DNA of 64,000 bases from Diplolepis rosae (GCA_030998225.1 JAPYXD010000743.1:1054001-1118000), one strand, 5' to 3'. Shown: positions 31,504 to 43,665, counted from the first letter of the stretch. The notes: generated from the letters alone by a model not told the origin. A program made the numbers and translations.

Positions 31504-32233
31504 TGTCATTAAGTTCCGAACAGTTGTACTGTTACTAAGTTCGGAGCGGTAATTCAACGTCGTGAGCAGACCCTTCGATAAACATAAGTCTCAGTGGATT
31601 TCTATGAGCAATTCTACATTCGGTACTTGGTAAATAAAATCTTTGGTCCTTAAGTGGTGCAAGTCCGGAAACCGTAGTGCTAGATAGTTCTTTTGGATTA
31701 CGTGTATCGTCGTATTTAGTCGTGTCGGTTAATAGTGATTCATTTGTGTAATCGGGACGAAAACAAGTGCATGTTTGATTCATTTCTCGTGTTCTTAGCA
31801 AGATACATAAGCGGATAATTGATCACATCAGTTGCTGGTGGACGTTGTTTCGCTACTTCACGGAGACTCAAACGAAACCCAACTATCCTGAAAGGATTTG
31901 TGCCGTTGACTTGCAATTATAGGAGTAAAAAACGACAATTCTCTCTTTTGCCCTCTAATTTAACAGGTAGACAATTAAGTTACCACCTAAGTATCATCCT
32001 GTGTGAAAACTTGCGCAACATTTTATTTATTTATAATAAATTATTTCATTTATTTATATATTCAGTGCTTTATTATAATTATGAACAACTCAGGGCCCAT
32101 AGACCTGACAAGTGACAACTTACCCACAAACAAAAATATATTATCAGGCCTTACCAACCTGATATAATCAGCTAACCGCCTCCCTTACAACCAAAATTCC
32201 AAACTACCTTCGGCTTTTGCTCGGGACGTAACA
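31504..32233 (+). repeat. LTR-like repeat, copy 1
   Basis: A 730-bp direct repeat of 34642-35421. It starts tgtcattaagttccga and ends gggacgtaaca, giving TG...CA borders. It contains an aataaa-type region near 32030 and a conserved aactcagggcccatagacct block near 32088. No primer-binding site was recognised after it. It may be a solo LTR or the 5' LTR of a non-autonomous element. The open frame at 31819-32115 is incidental. Confidence 0.45.
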
Positions 32234-33190
32234 TTGAAAGTTAATAAATTTTTAAATTATGTAAAAAATATAATTATAAAATGTAGTTTAATAATAATTT
32301 TGATGAAAACCTGTTTAAACTTTCTAGAAGCATGTCCGTGTTTGTCTACACTGTAAAAAATATCGGTAAATTTTCCTACTATGTATGAGGTAATTTTTCC
32401 TAAACCCTTAGGAAGCATGGATTTTCTTACAGAAAGTGGAAATATTTCATATATTTGAGGCAAATTGACCGAATTTTCGGACTTATTTCCGAACTATTAG
32501 GAAATATATCAAAAAGGTGAAAAAATTTCACAAATCTTCTAAGTTGTAGGAAATTTTTCCCTTGAAAAGCGGAAATTATTTCACAAAAACGAAAATATGT
32601 TCACTTTTTTTGGATCTTTTTCCACTTAAATTATGAAATATATCCATTTTTCTTAATAAACTGGATATATACAATCAAATGCATAAAATAAGTACGTGGA
32701 ACATTGTATTTTTCATAGCACCTCTTTAGAAAATCTGTTTCTCGGTATCTGTAAAGCGGGATGAAACTTTAAAAGTAGTAGGATTTATAATCACAGTTTC
32801 GACCCGCTCGACACATAAAATCAAATTCTCAATAGGATTGTTATCAGTTGCTATAAAAAATAATATGCATTACTCGAAACAATACACAGCGGATTCAACG
32901 AGTGTGAAGTTTGCTGCACTGGTTATAGCGACTACGTTGTTCTAGCCATGACAACTCAATGTTTTAAGTTCTCATAGCTAGGTTTAAGAGTTTCATCTTT
33001 TTCATCTTTTTCATCTTTCATTTTTTGATCTGGACCTCGAAAAATTTCGACCCATCACTGATCAGTTTCTCACAAGTGGTGATCGCTTCATGAATTTAGT
33101 ATATAAGAGCGCTTCGAACAAGCATATATATGTATGTACGACCTCTCGCCGTGTACATACATTCCACACGTAAACAAAAACGTATCAAGT
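32234..33190. repeat. Spacer between LTR-like copies, with a dispersed repeat
   Basis: It contains no retroelement gene. Bases 32712-32975 (cgaaacaatacacagcg landmark) match the 277-bp insertion at 55259-55535. The rest is AT-rich with gaaattttcc-like repeats. Confidence 0.45.
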
Positions 33191-33194
33191 TTTT

Positions 33195-34050
33195 TTTTGG
33201 AACACGGAGAAAAATAGATAGTAAACCGCAATATCTTGATATTAGCAGATAATATATTTGCGATTTAACTATGGGACAGCCATCTAGATATTGAAACAGA
33301 GTATCTCTAGATATTAAAAAAAAGATGTTTTTAAGCAATATCTAAGATATTAAACTACAGAACCCAATATGTTAATTTGAAATATCTCAGATGTTAAACT
33401 GAAATACATTATAGATATCAGGTTATAGTATTTGAGATATTAAACTGTAATATCTTAGATAATTAAAGTCAATATTTATGTCATTGAATGCAATTGTCTA
33501 ATAATTATGTAAAAATGCTGATTGAAAAATTGAAAGAAAAAAATGAAATTAAGAAAATATAACATGATATAAATAATGATTGATTAAGGAATTCAAAATA
33601 TTCTTATTATCTCCTTTCTTTCTTGAATTCCTCGATCTAAGAGTTTCCGCAAGTCCATATTTGGTTGATTATTCTCAAAGTCAAGGCAACCTGTTGAAAA
33701 ATGGAGATTATAGAAACGTTCAACATAATTGTAAACATTTGGAATCTATTACGAATTCCAGTAAGCAAATTCCAATTCGATGTTGAATTTAAAAACGGTT
33801 ACACAGAGAACGTGCTATTGAGAGGTTGGAAAATTCATTTCAAACCACCAGACCAGAAAAGCTATGGGCGTGTGCGATAGACAAATTTTATATGAAATTC
33901 AAAGACTCTGATCACCTGACTTTTCTTCAGGCACGTGCACGCTACTGTTCCATAACATCTTAGATATTAAAGTTTAATATCTAATATTTTAAATTTTAAA
34001 TATAAACTGTTATTGGCCATCAATATCTTGTATATTTAATGACCTAATGA
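33195..34050. repeat. Cluster of aatatctnagatatt palindromes
   Basis: After an acacggagaaaaatag end motif, the region carries many near-palindromic variants of atatcttagatatt (about 33265, 33340, 33380, 33435, 33455, 33957), often followed by aaact. A 68-codon frame at 33580 has no domain. Probably the body of a non-autonomous element. Confidence 0.4.
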
Positions 34051-34084
34051 GGATGTGAGAGGTTATCAACATAGCCTCATTTGA

Positions 34085-34132
34085 ATATGATATATATATA
34101 TATATATCATATATCATATATCATATATTATT
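34085..34132. repeat. (ta)n and atcatat microsatellite
   Basis: A ta run (about 34089-34108) passes into short atcatat repeats; fully AT. Confidence 0.7.
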
Positions 34133-34169
34133 GAATTTTCCAATAGAGATGGGAGTGGGAGAGGATCTT

Positions 34170-34250
34170 GCAAAATTGGTATTAGTCACGTACCGCGCAA
34201 AACTGGTATTAGTCACGTATCGCGCAAAAGTGGTACCAGTCACGTTCCGC
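34170..34250 (-). repeat. 27-bp tandem array, inverted relative to 31.36 kb
   Basis: Three units with gtattagtcacgt or gtaccagtcacgt, each beginning gcaaaa. As the reverse complement they match the array at 31357-31435. Confidence 0.75.
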
Positions 34251-34641
34251 TCCCACTACATTCTGCAGGTCGTTGTCCTCATCGTCGATCACAGACTTCG
34301 ATTTCGTATCCTATATTTTCTTTCTTTTGCCTATTTTATTTCTATTTGCCAAATAACTGTAGATTTAACCACTTATACTCATCTTATCCGTGATTTCCAT
34401 ATTTTATATGTTATGATCGATAATCAACTGCCGATTACCAATCATTTCTTCATTTATGATTAATAATCGATCTTTTCTGCATTGATCATAGGTGATTAAT
34501 CATCAGTAATCAATGAATAGTAATGGTAATGATAATTAATGCTATTTCAGTAGCCAGGATGATAATATAATTATATTAATATACACATATATATTACATA
34601 TACAATACATATATATATATATATATTTTATCTCTCGAGTT

Positions 34642-35421
34642 TGTCATCAAGTTCCGATCAGCTGTACGGTCAACTCGATTCATTTCGGGCCAGTAAGTCA
34701 ACGTCGTGAGCAGACCCTTCGATAAACGTGAGACTCATCGGTTTGTTTGAGCACAATTCTTCCTTACGTACTTGGTAAATTGGTAAATCAAGTGGTACAA
34801 GTCCGGAAACAGTAGTGCTACATAGTTTCTTTGGATTACGTTTATCATCGTATTTAGTCTTGTCGGTTAATAGTGATTCAATTCTGAAATCGGGACGAAC
34901 TAACCTATCTTGTTAACAAGTGCATGCCAGATTCATTTCTTGTGTACTTAGCAAGATACGTAAGCGGATAATTTTCATACCAAGTGGTGGACTTGCATCC
35001 CTTACACCAAACTACCTCCTGCGAAATTTATCGTTGTTTTGCTACACACGGAGACTCAAACGAAACCCAACTATGCTGCAAGACTTTGTGCCGTTAGCTT
35101 GCAACTATAGGAGTAACAAACGACAATTCTTTCTTTTGCCCTCTAATTTAAGAGGAAGACAAGTAAGTTACCGACTAAGTATCGTTTCTTGTGTAAACAT
35201 ATACTAAATTTTATTTGTTTATAATAAATCATCTCATATAATCATCAATTTGGTGTTTTATTATCATTGTGAACAACTCAGGGCCCATAGACCTGACAAG
35301 TGACAACGTACCCACAAACAAAAATAAATGATCAGACCTTACCAACCTGATATAACCAGCTAACCGCCTCCCTTATATCCAAAAATACAAACTACCCTCG
35401 CCTTTTGCTCGAGAAATAACG
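34642..35421 (+). repeat. LTR-like repeat, copy 2
   Basis: The same orientation and order of blocks as 31504-32233 (gtcaacgtcgtgagcagacc, then acttggtaaa, gaaacccaact, aactcagggcccatagacct) but clearly diverged, with small insertions. A copy-specific insertion near 34985-35035 repeats cccttacaccaaactacctc, seen again near its end. The open frame at 34920-35207 is incidental. Confidence 0.45.
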
Positions 35422-35885
35422 TATGGTCATAGAAAAAATTTCTTTGAAGTTGAAGTATTTCTGTTGATTTAAAGGAATTTTCTTTGATCTAAAAAAAAGA
35501 CTTATTAACATTAATGCAAATTTTTTGAATCAACAAAACTTTTTTTAATTCAAAGAAACTTTTCTCTGGGTGATATTACGTTTCTGAAATATCATCAAAT
35601 GTTAATTTTTTTTCTAAAATTTAAGAGATTAGAAGTTTTATTACGAAAATTGTCTTTAAGGATAACTGCAACACCTTCACTCCACAGAACAATACATTAT
35701 CAGTATGTATATTAAAAATTTTTTAGTGAACCTAAAAGCGAAAACTCATTTTCATTCTTCATCTTATTTAGTGATACATTTAAACGAGACAGGACCTTTA
35801 ATTTATTAAATTATTGTGAAATTATATAAAAGTATGATAAACTTGTACTGTTAAAGGTATTTAATATTTTAATACATTTCTATGC

Positions 35886-36118
35886 TAGATATCTTATAGA
35901 TAGAGGAGACAAGCCAGCCTGAAACCTGTCAGCTCGGGCGAGAGAGAGTGAATTGTGGGTTAGGCTGTCTCTCGCTAACGCCGAGGCTAACGCGGTACGC
36001 GTAGACAAAGACAGAATAACCTCACATCGTGTCTCTCTTTCGCTCTCACCGAGTTTGCAGACTGACGTTGCCACTTACAGAGCAGCCTATGGCTTGTTTC
36101 CTCTATCCATAATATCTC
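35886..36118. repeat. 233-bp MITE
   Basis: The ends are reverse complements (agatatcttatagatagagg at the left; agcctatggcttgtttcctc leading to atatct at the right). The interior is GC-richer with tctctc-type runs. Frames on both strands here are incidental. Confidence 0.7.
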
Positions 36119-36119
36119 T

Positions 36120-37300
36120 ATGTTTCTATGCCATGAATGTAATGCGAGATTACAATCATAGCCATTTGTAATTTTACATTATGTTCGGGATTTGAATATA
36201 TAGTAAAATTCTTAGGCGTTTTCAAAAATGTCATCATTTATTGAAAAGTAATGGGTTCATTAAAAGCTTTTTCATTCTTTCATGAACAAAGGAATGTAGA
36301 AATCGACTTAAGGAAAGCATTTTCATTCGAATTTTGAATATTTTACGAGTGAATCGAAACGTGTGTTTAACTTTCTACCTAAACATTTTGAATACCTTGT
36401 TAACTTTTTATTATCAAGCGACAAAACTCATGAATTAATAAAATCTTGTCATGTCTTGCACCACTAATCTCATATTTCTCAATGAAACAATAATTTTGTG
36501 GTCTTTATATTTTGCTTTATGGCTATTATGTACAAAACAACATTATAGGTTTTAAATTTATCTTCATTAAGAATTCCACAAATATACCAAGAAAATTCAC
36601 TGTCAATGATGAATGATGATCTCCATAATATTTTATCAAATATGAATGAGTCAGTAAGTAAATTAACATTTTATTCAAGATTTTAGCGGTATTTTTTAAT
36701 TAAATCTTAACATAAACTAAACATAAATATTGTATTACGAAATCCATAGAATTATATACGTACACTATAATTTTTTCTCAAGAAATCTGATGTTCCCGAA
36801 AGAGAATCTCCGTTTCTGAATGAAAAGGATTTACTCCAAGAGGATTTTTCAGTATGTGAATTTACATTTTATTGGCGACATATTTTCTTTCGGTTTTCTA
36901 TTGAATTTTACTTTTATAAATTATATTTCGTTCTCAATCAATTACAGATAATGAAAAAGTTTTTAAATTTTGGAAGGATTAACAATATTAATTAGTTGAG
37001 TTTGAAATTTTTGTCACTGCCTACATTATCGGAGGATCACTAGTCGCGTATCAGATAGGATACGTTGTCGACAGGTGTCCAAGATTTTCAAATTCTTTAA
37101 ATATTAACAATATTATTGAAGTAAATAGAAGAATTGGAATTTTTTATTTATCTTATGTAAACTATATTTTCTTTGATTTAATTTTGAAAAGTGTTGCTAT
37201 GAAACGATTTTTTAAATTATATTCATTACCAGAATTTTGTCATCATTGTTGATAGGCAGAGAAGAATGTATATTATGAGGACAATTAAACATTATTAATT
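36120..37300. other. AT-rich, mostly unassigned
   Basis: No gene seen. Bases 36995-37095 (cggaggatcactagtcgcgt and gtcgacaggtgtcc) are a reversed piece of the SINE-flanking repeat present at 39810 and 40100-40215. Confidence 0.4.
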
Positions 37301-37307
37301 TTTTCTA

Positions 37308-37503
37308 CACTGAAAAACATGTTTAGTAGAGCAAACTACTTCGGTTTATAAAATATGCCACAACTATTTTACTATCTTGATTATTTTCACAAGAACTTGG
37401 GTAGTAACACCAACTAAAAAAATAGTTGTGCCAACTAATAAAATAGCTGTAGCATATTTTACAAACCGAAGTATTTGGCTCAACTAAACATTTTTTTCAG
37501 TGT
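37308..37503. repeat. 196-bp inverted-repeat MITE
   Basis: It begins acactgaaaaacatgttta and ends with the reverse complement. Arms of about 65 bp share cttcggttt and aaaatatgc blocks around a short centre. Confidence 0.75.
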
Positions 37504-37685
37504 ATTACAAAAAACTATCAATGTCTAAATCCATACCCCTTGATAATATAGTACATATGAATCTTATTTATTTGTTATAAATAGGAAATTTATATATATT
37601 CAAATATTTGCAACAAGTTCGAAAATATAAGTCCTGAAAAATAAGTTACACGTGTATTCAAATTATAAAAATTCACCATAATTAT

Positions 37686-37860
37686 TTGTTAATGTATATT
37701 AACACATTGGTGGTAGATGAGTTGGGAATCTCTGACAATGATTACTCTCACATTGAGAAAGGAGAGGAAATAAGAGCCATTGGAAAATCAAATGCTATGA
37801 ATCTAATTAAGCAGGATGAAACTAAATTAGATGAAGGGCATTCTTCCAGGGATAATAGTA
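37686..37860 (+). CDS. Coding-like fragment cut by family X, unknown
   Basis: An open frame from ATG 37686 with protein-like, charged composition (VVDELGISDNDYSHIEKGEE and DETKLDEGHSSRDN) runs straight into family X copy B, where it stops at 37872. It may be an exon interrupted by the repeat. No domain is recognised and no continuation is seen downstream of the repeat. Confidence 0.25.
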
Positions 37861-38375
37861 TATTATTTGCCTAGGCGCATAATAAGGGTTATTACGCGAC
37901 AAGCGAGAATGCTCGCAGGAGATCGAAGCCGAGGCGCGATTAGTCTTGCGAGCATTTTAAGCGAGTCTCGTGATTACCCGAATTGTCTACATTGACACAA
38001 TCTATTTTATGGGACTTCGGTGCGTATACGAGTTTTTATGCGTAAACTCGAATCTAATCTAGTATTCATCACGATTCTCGTCCATGGCACTTGATATTTC
38101 GCGACTATTTCTGGCCATTTTGATTTTCTTGATCTTGTGTAGTAGTAGCGTATTGTAATAGAGCATGTGCAGTTCAAATGTACAAGGCTTTGTCAGTACG
38201 GTGCCAAAGCTGTACGAAGAATAAGAAGCAGATTACATTCCGCTGTATGGTTATAGGCGCATGCGCAGTTCAATTTTTACATTACATTCCTCTGTGTCGT
38301 AATACACAACATTAGGCTACTCTCAACTGTAGCGTAAAAACGAGTTTACGTGCCAGAGGCACATAAAAAATGTTA
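37855..38375 (+). repeat. Dispersed family X, copy B
   Basis: The same ends as the other copies (tagtatattatttgcctagg; gaggcacataaaaaatg), the aagccgaggcgcg block, and two gcgcatgcgc-type motifs, one mutated to gcatgtgc. Confidence 0.7.
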
Positions 38376-38955
38376 TAAATTCTACTATGATAGAAAATGT
38401 ATTACTACATTCAAATCGTATGCCATTTATTATATTCTACTTAATATTATATACGTCTCTGAATTATTAAAAAATTCGAATGTGCATGTCTATACAAAAC
38501 AGAAGCAATTGATCATCCAAAATGAAAATCTTCGGCAAACAATTCTGGCCAGAAAACTTTTACCACTAACCTCTACCAAAGAAGCTATGCTCAAATGTAC
38601 ATTCTTTCGGCAAGGAGGACAGCATCTACCGGGTCTTAATAAGCATGCAGCAGGAACCATGATTGGGGAGAAATAATTGTATAATAAGCTAACGTACATA
38701 CGGTTTGAGCGTACACGCTTTAAAAAGCTCGACTCAACTGGCTTCGGCCTATGCTTTCGCAAGCTTTTTATTAAAACTATTGATGAATATAAAGCTAACA
38801 GTAAAAATTATATTCGTAATTGGGGGGAGAAAACCTAAGAAAACAAAAATCTGCCCAGTACCTCATAGTAAGCTTAATCTCAATGCTAGCATTATGAAGA
38901 GCAGAAGTGAAGAAACAAATGGTTCTTGATACTAATTAATGTTAACAAAATATTT
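38376..38955 (+). other. Weak coding-like stretch, unknown
   Basis: An open frame (from 38350 inside the repeat to 38676) followed by a second stretch in a shifted frame (FKKLDSTGFGLCFRKLF near 38715) has non-random composition. No domain can be named; it could be a decayed gene. Confidence 0.22.
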
Positions 38956-39439
38956 AGATACAGGGAGAAAAATAGTTGAAGTAATTTTACTCAACTCTGT
39001 CGATTAAACTTGGGACATAAGGACATTTGAACATCTATTAAATCCTAGTCGGGTAAAATCAATTTGATATATACCTAATTCATCCAAAGTGAATAACAGT
39101 AAGCGTTACATAGGGAATAGTAAGGAGTTGAGTAAAACGTTATCGACGACAGGGCACCAACTTGCGTCAGTGGGTTAACATGAAATCTATAAGTATATCA
39201 CCGACGCTTGAGGTGCTTCAAACCGTAGTTGGGTAAAATGAGCATCGGGCGTATTATTTCAACTGGCAATGGTATGGTTCTCTCAAATAAAAAAAAATTC
39301 TTACCTCGAGCCTGCCAATAGTCATCCGGTATATATATAAACAACTTACAAATACATTCACACCATTACGGACGTAGCCAATCATATTTCAAATTACAAA
39401 TACACTTAAACATATAACCTTACATATATAAACATAATA

Positions 39440-39660
39440 ACAACAATCATATATAGTACGATACGCTTTCGTCGAATCACGCACACGCTCGCTTACAATG
39501 CTGAGATATAAAATTTGGAACTTTCTTATATAGTGACTGCATGAGTTATTCAGAGCTTGTGAGAGTAAGTGCCGTCAATACAATTTTTTAGCCTTACTCA
39601 AGTAAAAATAAATCAACTTTTTTCATAAATGATTAATAAAATATTTTAAAGAATTTGAAA
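39440..39660 (-). repeat. Dispersed repeat, inverse of 50.44-50.65 kb
   Basis: About 210 bp, with TATA-like ctatataag, attcgacgaaag and ttactctcac blocks, recurs in opposite orientation at 50440-50650. Confidence 0.6.
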
Positions 39661-39808
39661 ATCTTTCTGTGCAAAAAATGACGCTTTCGACTGCGCTGGG
39701 ATTCGAGCCCAGGTCTTTCGATTGCCGGTCGACTGCTCTGACCACTGAGCTACACAGGCGTCCGACATCTCTTTCTCCACAGGAAGATCTCCTTATATCG
39801 CCTAGTAC
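39637..39808 (-). repeat. tRNA-derived SINE-like unit, minus
   Basis: The tRNA-like part is 39759-39689 (71 nt) with A box TAGCTCAGTGG and B box GGCTCGAATCC. The D stem and T stem are intact and the acceptor stem has one mismatch, but the residue before the anticodon is C instead of U and the anticodon stem has a terminal mismatch. No CCA or terminator is obvious. The unit continues past the tRNA part into a shared tail, as SINEs do. Confidence 0.6.
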
Positions 39809-39875
39809 GCGACTAGTGATCCTCCGATAATGTAGACAGTGACAAAAATTTCAAACTCAACTAATTAATTTGAAA
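39808..39875. repeat. Direct repeat of 40146-40215
   Basis: About 68 bp beginning acgcgactagtgatcctccg is repeated nearly exactly after the second SINE. It forms the spacer between the two SINE units. Confidence 0.7.
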
Positions 39876-39899
39876 TCATTTACAGCCGCAAGGCTGAGC

Positions 39900-40070
39900 C
39901 ACTAGGCGATATAAGGAGATCTTCCTGTGGAGAAAGAGATGTCGGACGCCTGTGTAGCTCAGTGGTCAGAGCAGTCGACCGGCAATCGAAAGACCTGGGC
40001 TCGAATCCCAGCGCAGTCGAAAGCGTCATTTTTTCCACAGAAAGATTTTCAAATTCTTTAAAATATTAAA
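39900..40070 (+). repeat. tRNA-derived SINE-like unit, plus
   Basis: A mirror image of the minus unit. The tRNA-like part is 39948-40018 with the same A and B boxes and the same defects (C33, one acceptor mismatch). The tail runs through aagcgtcatttttt to aaattctttaaaatatta. Confidence 0.6.
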
Positions 40071-41001
40071 TTTATTTGCATTATTTGCGATATAAGAGTT
40101 TGAAATTGTCTACGAGGACACCTGTCGACAACGTATCCTATCTGACACGCGACTAGTGATCCTCCGATAATGTAGACAGTGACAAAAATTTCAAACTCAA
40201 CTAATTAATTTGAAATTAATAAAATATTTTTAAAAATTAACATAATTACAAAATTATTATAACTATGATTATTGATATATATAATATAATTGTCAAATTA
40301 CATTTAGGATAGATTTTTATTATAACGACGTATGAAGTTTAGTGAAACTAAATTTTCAAATGTACATTAAAAAATTGCATTATTATTAAGAAGTATCTTG
40401 TATAAAACATTTAAAAGAAGGTTCTTTTATTTTCTGTGTTTTATATTTTCAAAATATGGATTTTACATTTGCGAATTCCAAATTATTATTCTGCCTGAGC
40501 AATTTATGTGATATTTCATATTTTATGTAATACACTTATCGATTTTTTTTTGTTTAAATTTTCATAAGATCAATTTAATTTTAAGAATTTAAGTTTTTAA
40601 AATTAAAAATCTTTCATGTGTGCCCAAAGCGCAGATTACTTTCATTCGTTCCTGCGTGAATAGATGTAGCTGTTGGAATAAATCTTGCGATTCACGGTTT
40701 ACTCAACTCTCGATTGAAGCGTAGAGTAGAATGAACGGAAAGCTCTACTATTTTTGTGATTTAATAAAAGATTGGTTTTTTATAGTTATACTACGAGCAA
40801 TAATATATATTTAAAAATTTTTAATGCGCGCTTTCATACTTCACCCTACACTTCTGAATTTTACTCAACTTTAATTCATTTTTGAACATTTAATATATCA
40901 CAAATAAATACAGAGATACTAAATAACTTCTAACTTGTCCTTATGTCCCAAATTTGGTCGGAAGTTGAGTAAAATTATTTTAACTATTTTTCTCCGTGTA
41001 G

Positions 41002-42004
41002 TTTATTATCGCAGTTACCAACATGGCATCCTACTCAACGAATTTCAATCAGTTTTTGATGTATATGACCGATTTCTCAGTGAATAAGATTAAAAATAAA
41101 TTATTGCATATCAAGAACTTTTTCACTGAATGTAATTAGCAAGATTCTTTTTTTATAACATTTTTTTTATTTATGTCAGATATTGTCACGTATCCATGAC
41201 TATTATTTCGTTCTTTAATTTTTATTATTTTATTATTATTAACATTATTACTATTTTCATGTGTACATGATTGGTATTATCAATATTATCACAGATATTA
41301 CAATAATTTCATCAAATTGTTCCTCTTCGTAATATTATTATTATCAATTATAATATCGAATTATAACAACGAACAAAATATAATTGATGATTAACAATTC
41401 ATAAAAAAATTATCATTATTATATTATTGTTATTATAAGTGTAACACTATAAACAACGAATATTATATCAATTACAATATAATAATTAATGTCATTATTT
41501 TCTAAATATTTATAATACTGATTGTAACTTTTCATTATAATTACAAAATATTGTTATTGTTATTAAATATTAACTAAATTAATGACCATGAAGAATAAAT
41601 GAACATAAATAGATAATTAGTCATTCCAATGTAATAATATTTTCATACCGTTTTTACAAATAATGTAATTCATCTCTGCCACTAAATTTATCTGTCAGTT
41701 GGCACGTGCCTAGTCTACACTTAAAAAAAGTAAGTAACACTCACACTATGAAGAAGATCCCCTTGACTAAGTCACACAGACTAGAAGAATCCGTGTGACA
41801 CATAAACGAAGCACACAAACAATCTGGCCCATACTTTCAACTCAACACATTGACCATTAAGATTCTAATGGAACTCCTAATCGCGTTGAAAGTACAGAGC
41901 GTACAATCTCTAACGCATGTATCAAGCGACTTGAAAGTACAGAGTACCCATATAAACAGATACTTTGGACCCTAAGCAGCGTCACAGCGTCAGAGTAAGC
42001 ATCA
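41002..42004. other. AT-rich with tta/att microsatellite-like sequence
   Basis: 41160-41640 is an irregular tat/att-rich stretch. No gene or element recognised; 41710-42004 is less AT-rich but shows nothing nameable. Confidence 0.4.
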
Positions 42005-43212
42005 TAGCGTCGCAGAATAATCGAGCCAGAGAGTCGTCAAGTTAGTAGAAAGTCAAGAGTTTCATAGTTTTCTTATCGTTGCGCCGCCTAAAAAAACCTA
42101 CAGATATATACCACGTGGAAGTACCAAGTGGGCATCTTTGATTTTCTCAAAACTAATATCAAAAGAAAGCTTTACTTTCTTACACCAGATTCCTGTGAAG
42201 ACAAAATGGAATGGCTGATAGTACCGGAGATATGTGGCTCGATTGAAGTGAACCTCTTGTCTGCACGCTGGCATGGGGCAGGAGCTAGTGCATTTGGCCG
42301 TATGCATGATTCTCAGACTTCGAAGTAATCTAAGTTGTTCGTCTCTTTTTTGCGTATTTTCTTGTTTTTTAAAAGCGGGATTTGCGGTTTTCTTAAGAAT
42401 TAGACCGAATCTGGTTGCAAATGAAAACTTTTTTAGTTGCAGTTGACCATTTGCGTTTGGAATAAAAGTGTGGTACTTTAGGGTGCCTGGAATTGTGATT
42501 AATTCGCTGAATCCAGTGTTTAGTTCTTTCATGATTTATGTGTGAGCTTCCGTTGAATTGCAAAGAATGACTGTTTGCTTAACTATTAAACATAAACTTG
42601 TGATCTAAAAAAAAAGATATTTTGGATTTCAGGAGAAACAAAACGAAAATTAAATAATAAAAATGTCTTATTTAACATCAAAAAGTGATTATTTTCTAAT
42701 ATTTGTCAAAGGATTTAAACGCTATACAGATTCTAAAGTATCGAGTATCGACTCCTTCTAAACGACCAATATAAAGTAGCGAGGAGCGAGATTTTTCTCT
42801 ATCTTATAGAACATTAGCACGATGTTTTTTATCCGAGAGAGTGTACCTCTGGCGACCTAGTGGTGAAACAATGAACTATTATTTATTTTATTGGCTACTT
42901 ACAGGACAGCGGCAGTGGCGCAGCCCGTAGCCGCGGTGATTGAGACTTTCACGAACGCGCGGGTGAGAGGTTCGCTTCAATCGAGCCCCATATCTCCGAT
43001 ACTATCAGCCATCCCATTTTGTCTTTACAGGAATTTGTTGTAAAAAAGTTAAGCTTTCTTTTGATATTAGTTTAAAAAAAATAAAAGTGCCCAAATGATA
43101 GAAAAGTGTTAAATAAACATTTAAGTCAGTAATTTCTTATGAAAATGGAAAAATAATAAAGAATGGATATAATAGGATGAAAGGGCGTAAAAAATCCTTT
43201 CGAAATCACTAA
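42005..43212. repeat. 1.2-kb inverted repeat, left arm
   Basis: The reverse complement of 46365-47574, colinear over about 1,208 bp with only point changes and small indels. Outer landmark atagcgtcgcagaataatcg; inner landmark cgtaaaaaatcctttcgaaa. Confidence 0.85.
42098..42532 (-). CDS. 144-codon ORF in the inverted-repeat arm, unknown
   Basis: An open frame starting MKELNTGFSELITIPGTLKY with a basic, cysteine-containing C-terminal half. The IPGTLKYHTFIP phrase reminds me of uncharacterised arthropod transposon-borne proteins, but I cannot name a family. The mirror copy in the other arm is disrupted near 47145 by one extra base, so the frame is not preserved between arms. Probably a transposon remnant. 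Confidence 0.25.
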   Translation of the reverse strand: MKELNTGFSELITIPGTLKYHTFIPNANGQLQLKKFSFATRFGLILKKTANPAFKKQENTQKRDEQLRLLRSLRIMHTAKCTSSCPMPACRQEVHFNRATYLRYYQPFHFVFTGIWCKKVKLSFDISFEKIKDAHLVLPRGIYL

Positions 43213-43665
43213 TTTTTGGAATAAACTACCAATTTTGGGTTCAATAAGTAGATGTAAAAAAATTTTTTTGTAAAATTTGTGCACAGATTTATAGGTTGAA
43301 CTTTCTTTCGTATCATGTAGAGTTTTTTGATACACATTAGAGAAGAAAACAAAGTTTTTTTATGAATATAGGTGTAAAAAAATGTAAAAAACCGCAGAAC
43401 AATATTCGAGGGTAGATTTTAACGAAATTTGTAATCAATGTCGTAATGATTAATATTTGATACTTTCTTAAATGTGTAGGTGTAACACTTTTATAAATTC
43501 GCTCACAAATTATCCATCGACTTTAAACTTTTTAATCTGATCAAAGAATTTATATAAAGTTAAAAAGTTAGAATAACCTTGAGTAAAATTGTGATTTTGT
43601 GTATAAAAGTTATTATTTTCTTATACTTCCCTTTTCCGTTTTCTTTCATAACTTAAACGGCACAC
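43213..43665. other. Unassigned, inside the inverted repeat
   Basis: AT-rich; no feature seen before the Penelope tail begins at about 43670. Confidence 0.35.

Larger units (their letters stand above)
38960..41001. mobile_element. 2.04-kb TIR element carrying a SINE pair
   Basis: Imperfect terminal inverted repeats of about 66 bp (38960-39025 and 40936-41001) share agaaaaatagtt, attttactcaac and gggacataagg. It has no transposase. Nested inside are a dispersed repeat (39440-39660) and a head-to-head pair of tRNA-derived SINEs (39637-40070). The rest is AT-rich. Confidence 0.65.

Noticed and set aside
31819..32115. 98-codon ORF and its homologue at 34920-35207
   Set aside because: Both are inside the LTR-like repeats; the frame is not preserved over the full length, and composition is not protein-like.
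38490..38762. Minus-strand 90-codon ORF
   Set aside because: No domain; the plus strand is equally open and neither can be named.
39689..39759. Functional tRNA gene (anticodon position reads GGC)
   Set aside because: The A and B boxes are good, but U33 is C, the acceptor and anticodon stems each have a mismatch, the unit continues into a repeated tail, and it exists as an inverted pair; tRNA-derived SINE is the better reading.
42128..42328. 66-codon ORF in the inverted-repeat arm, mirrored at 47250-47450
   Set aside because: It is antisense to a longer frame on the other strand and is conserved only because the arms are near identical.
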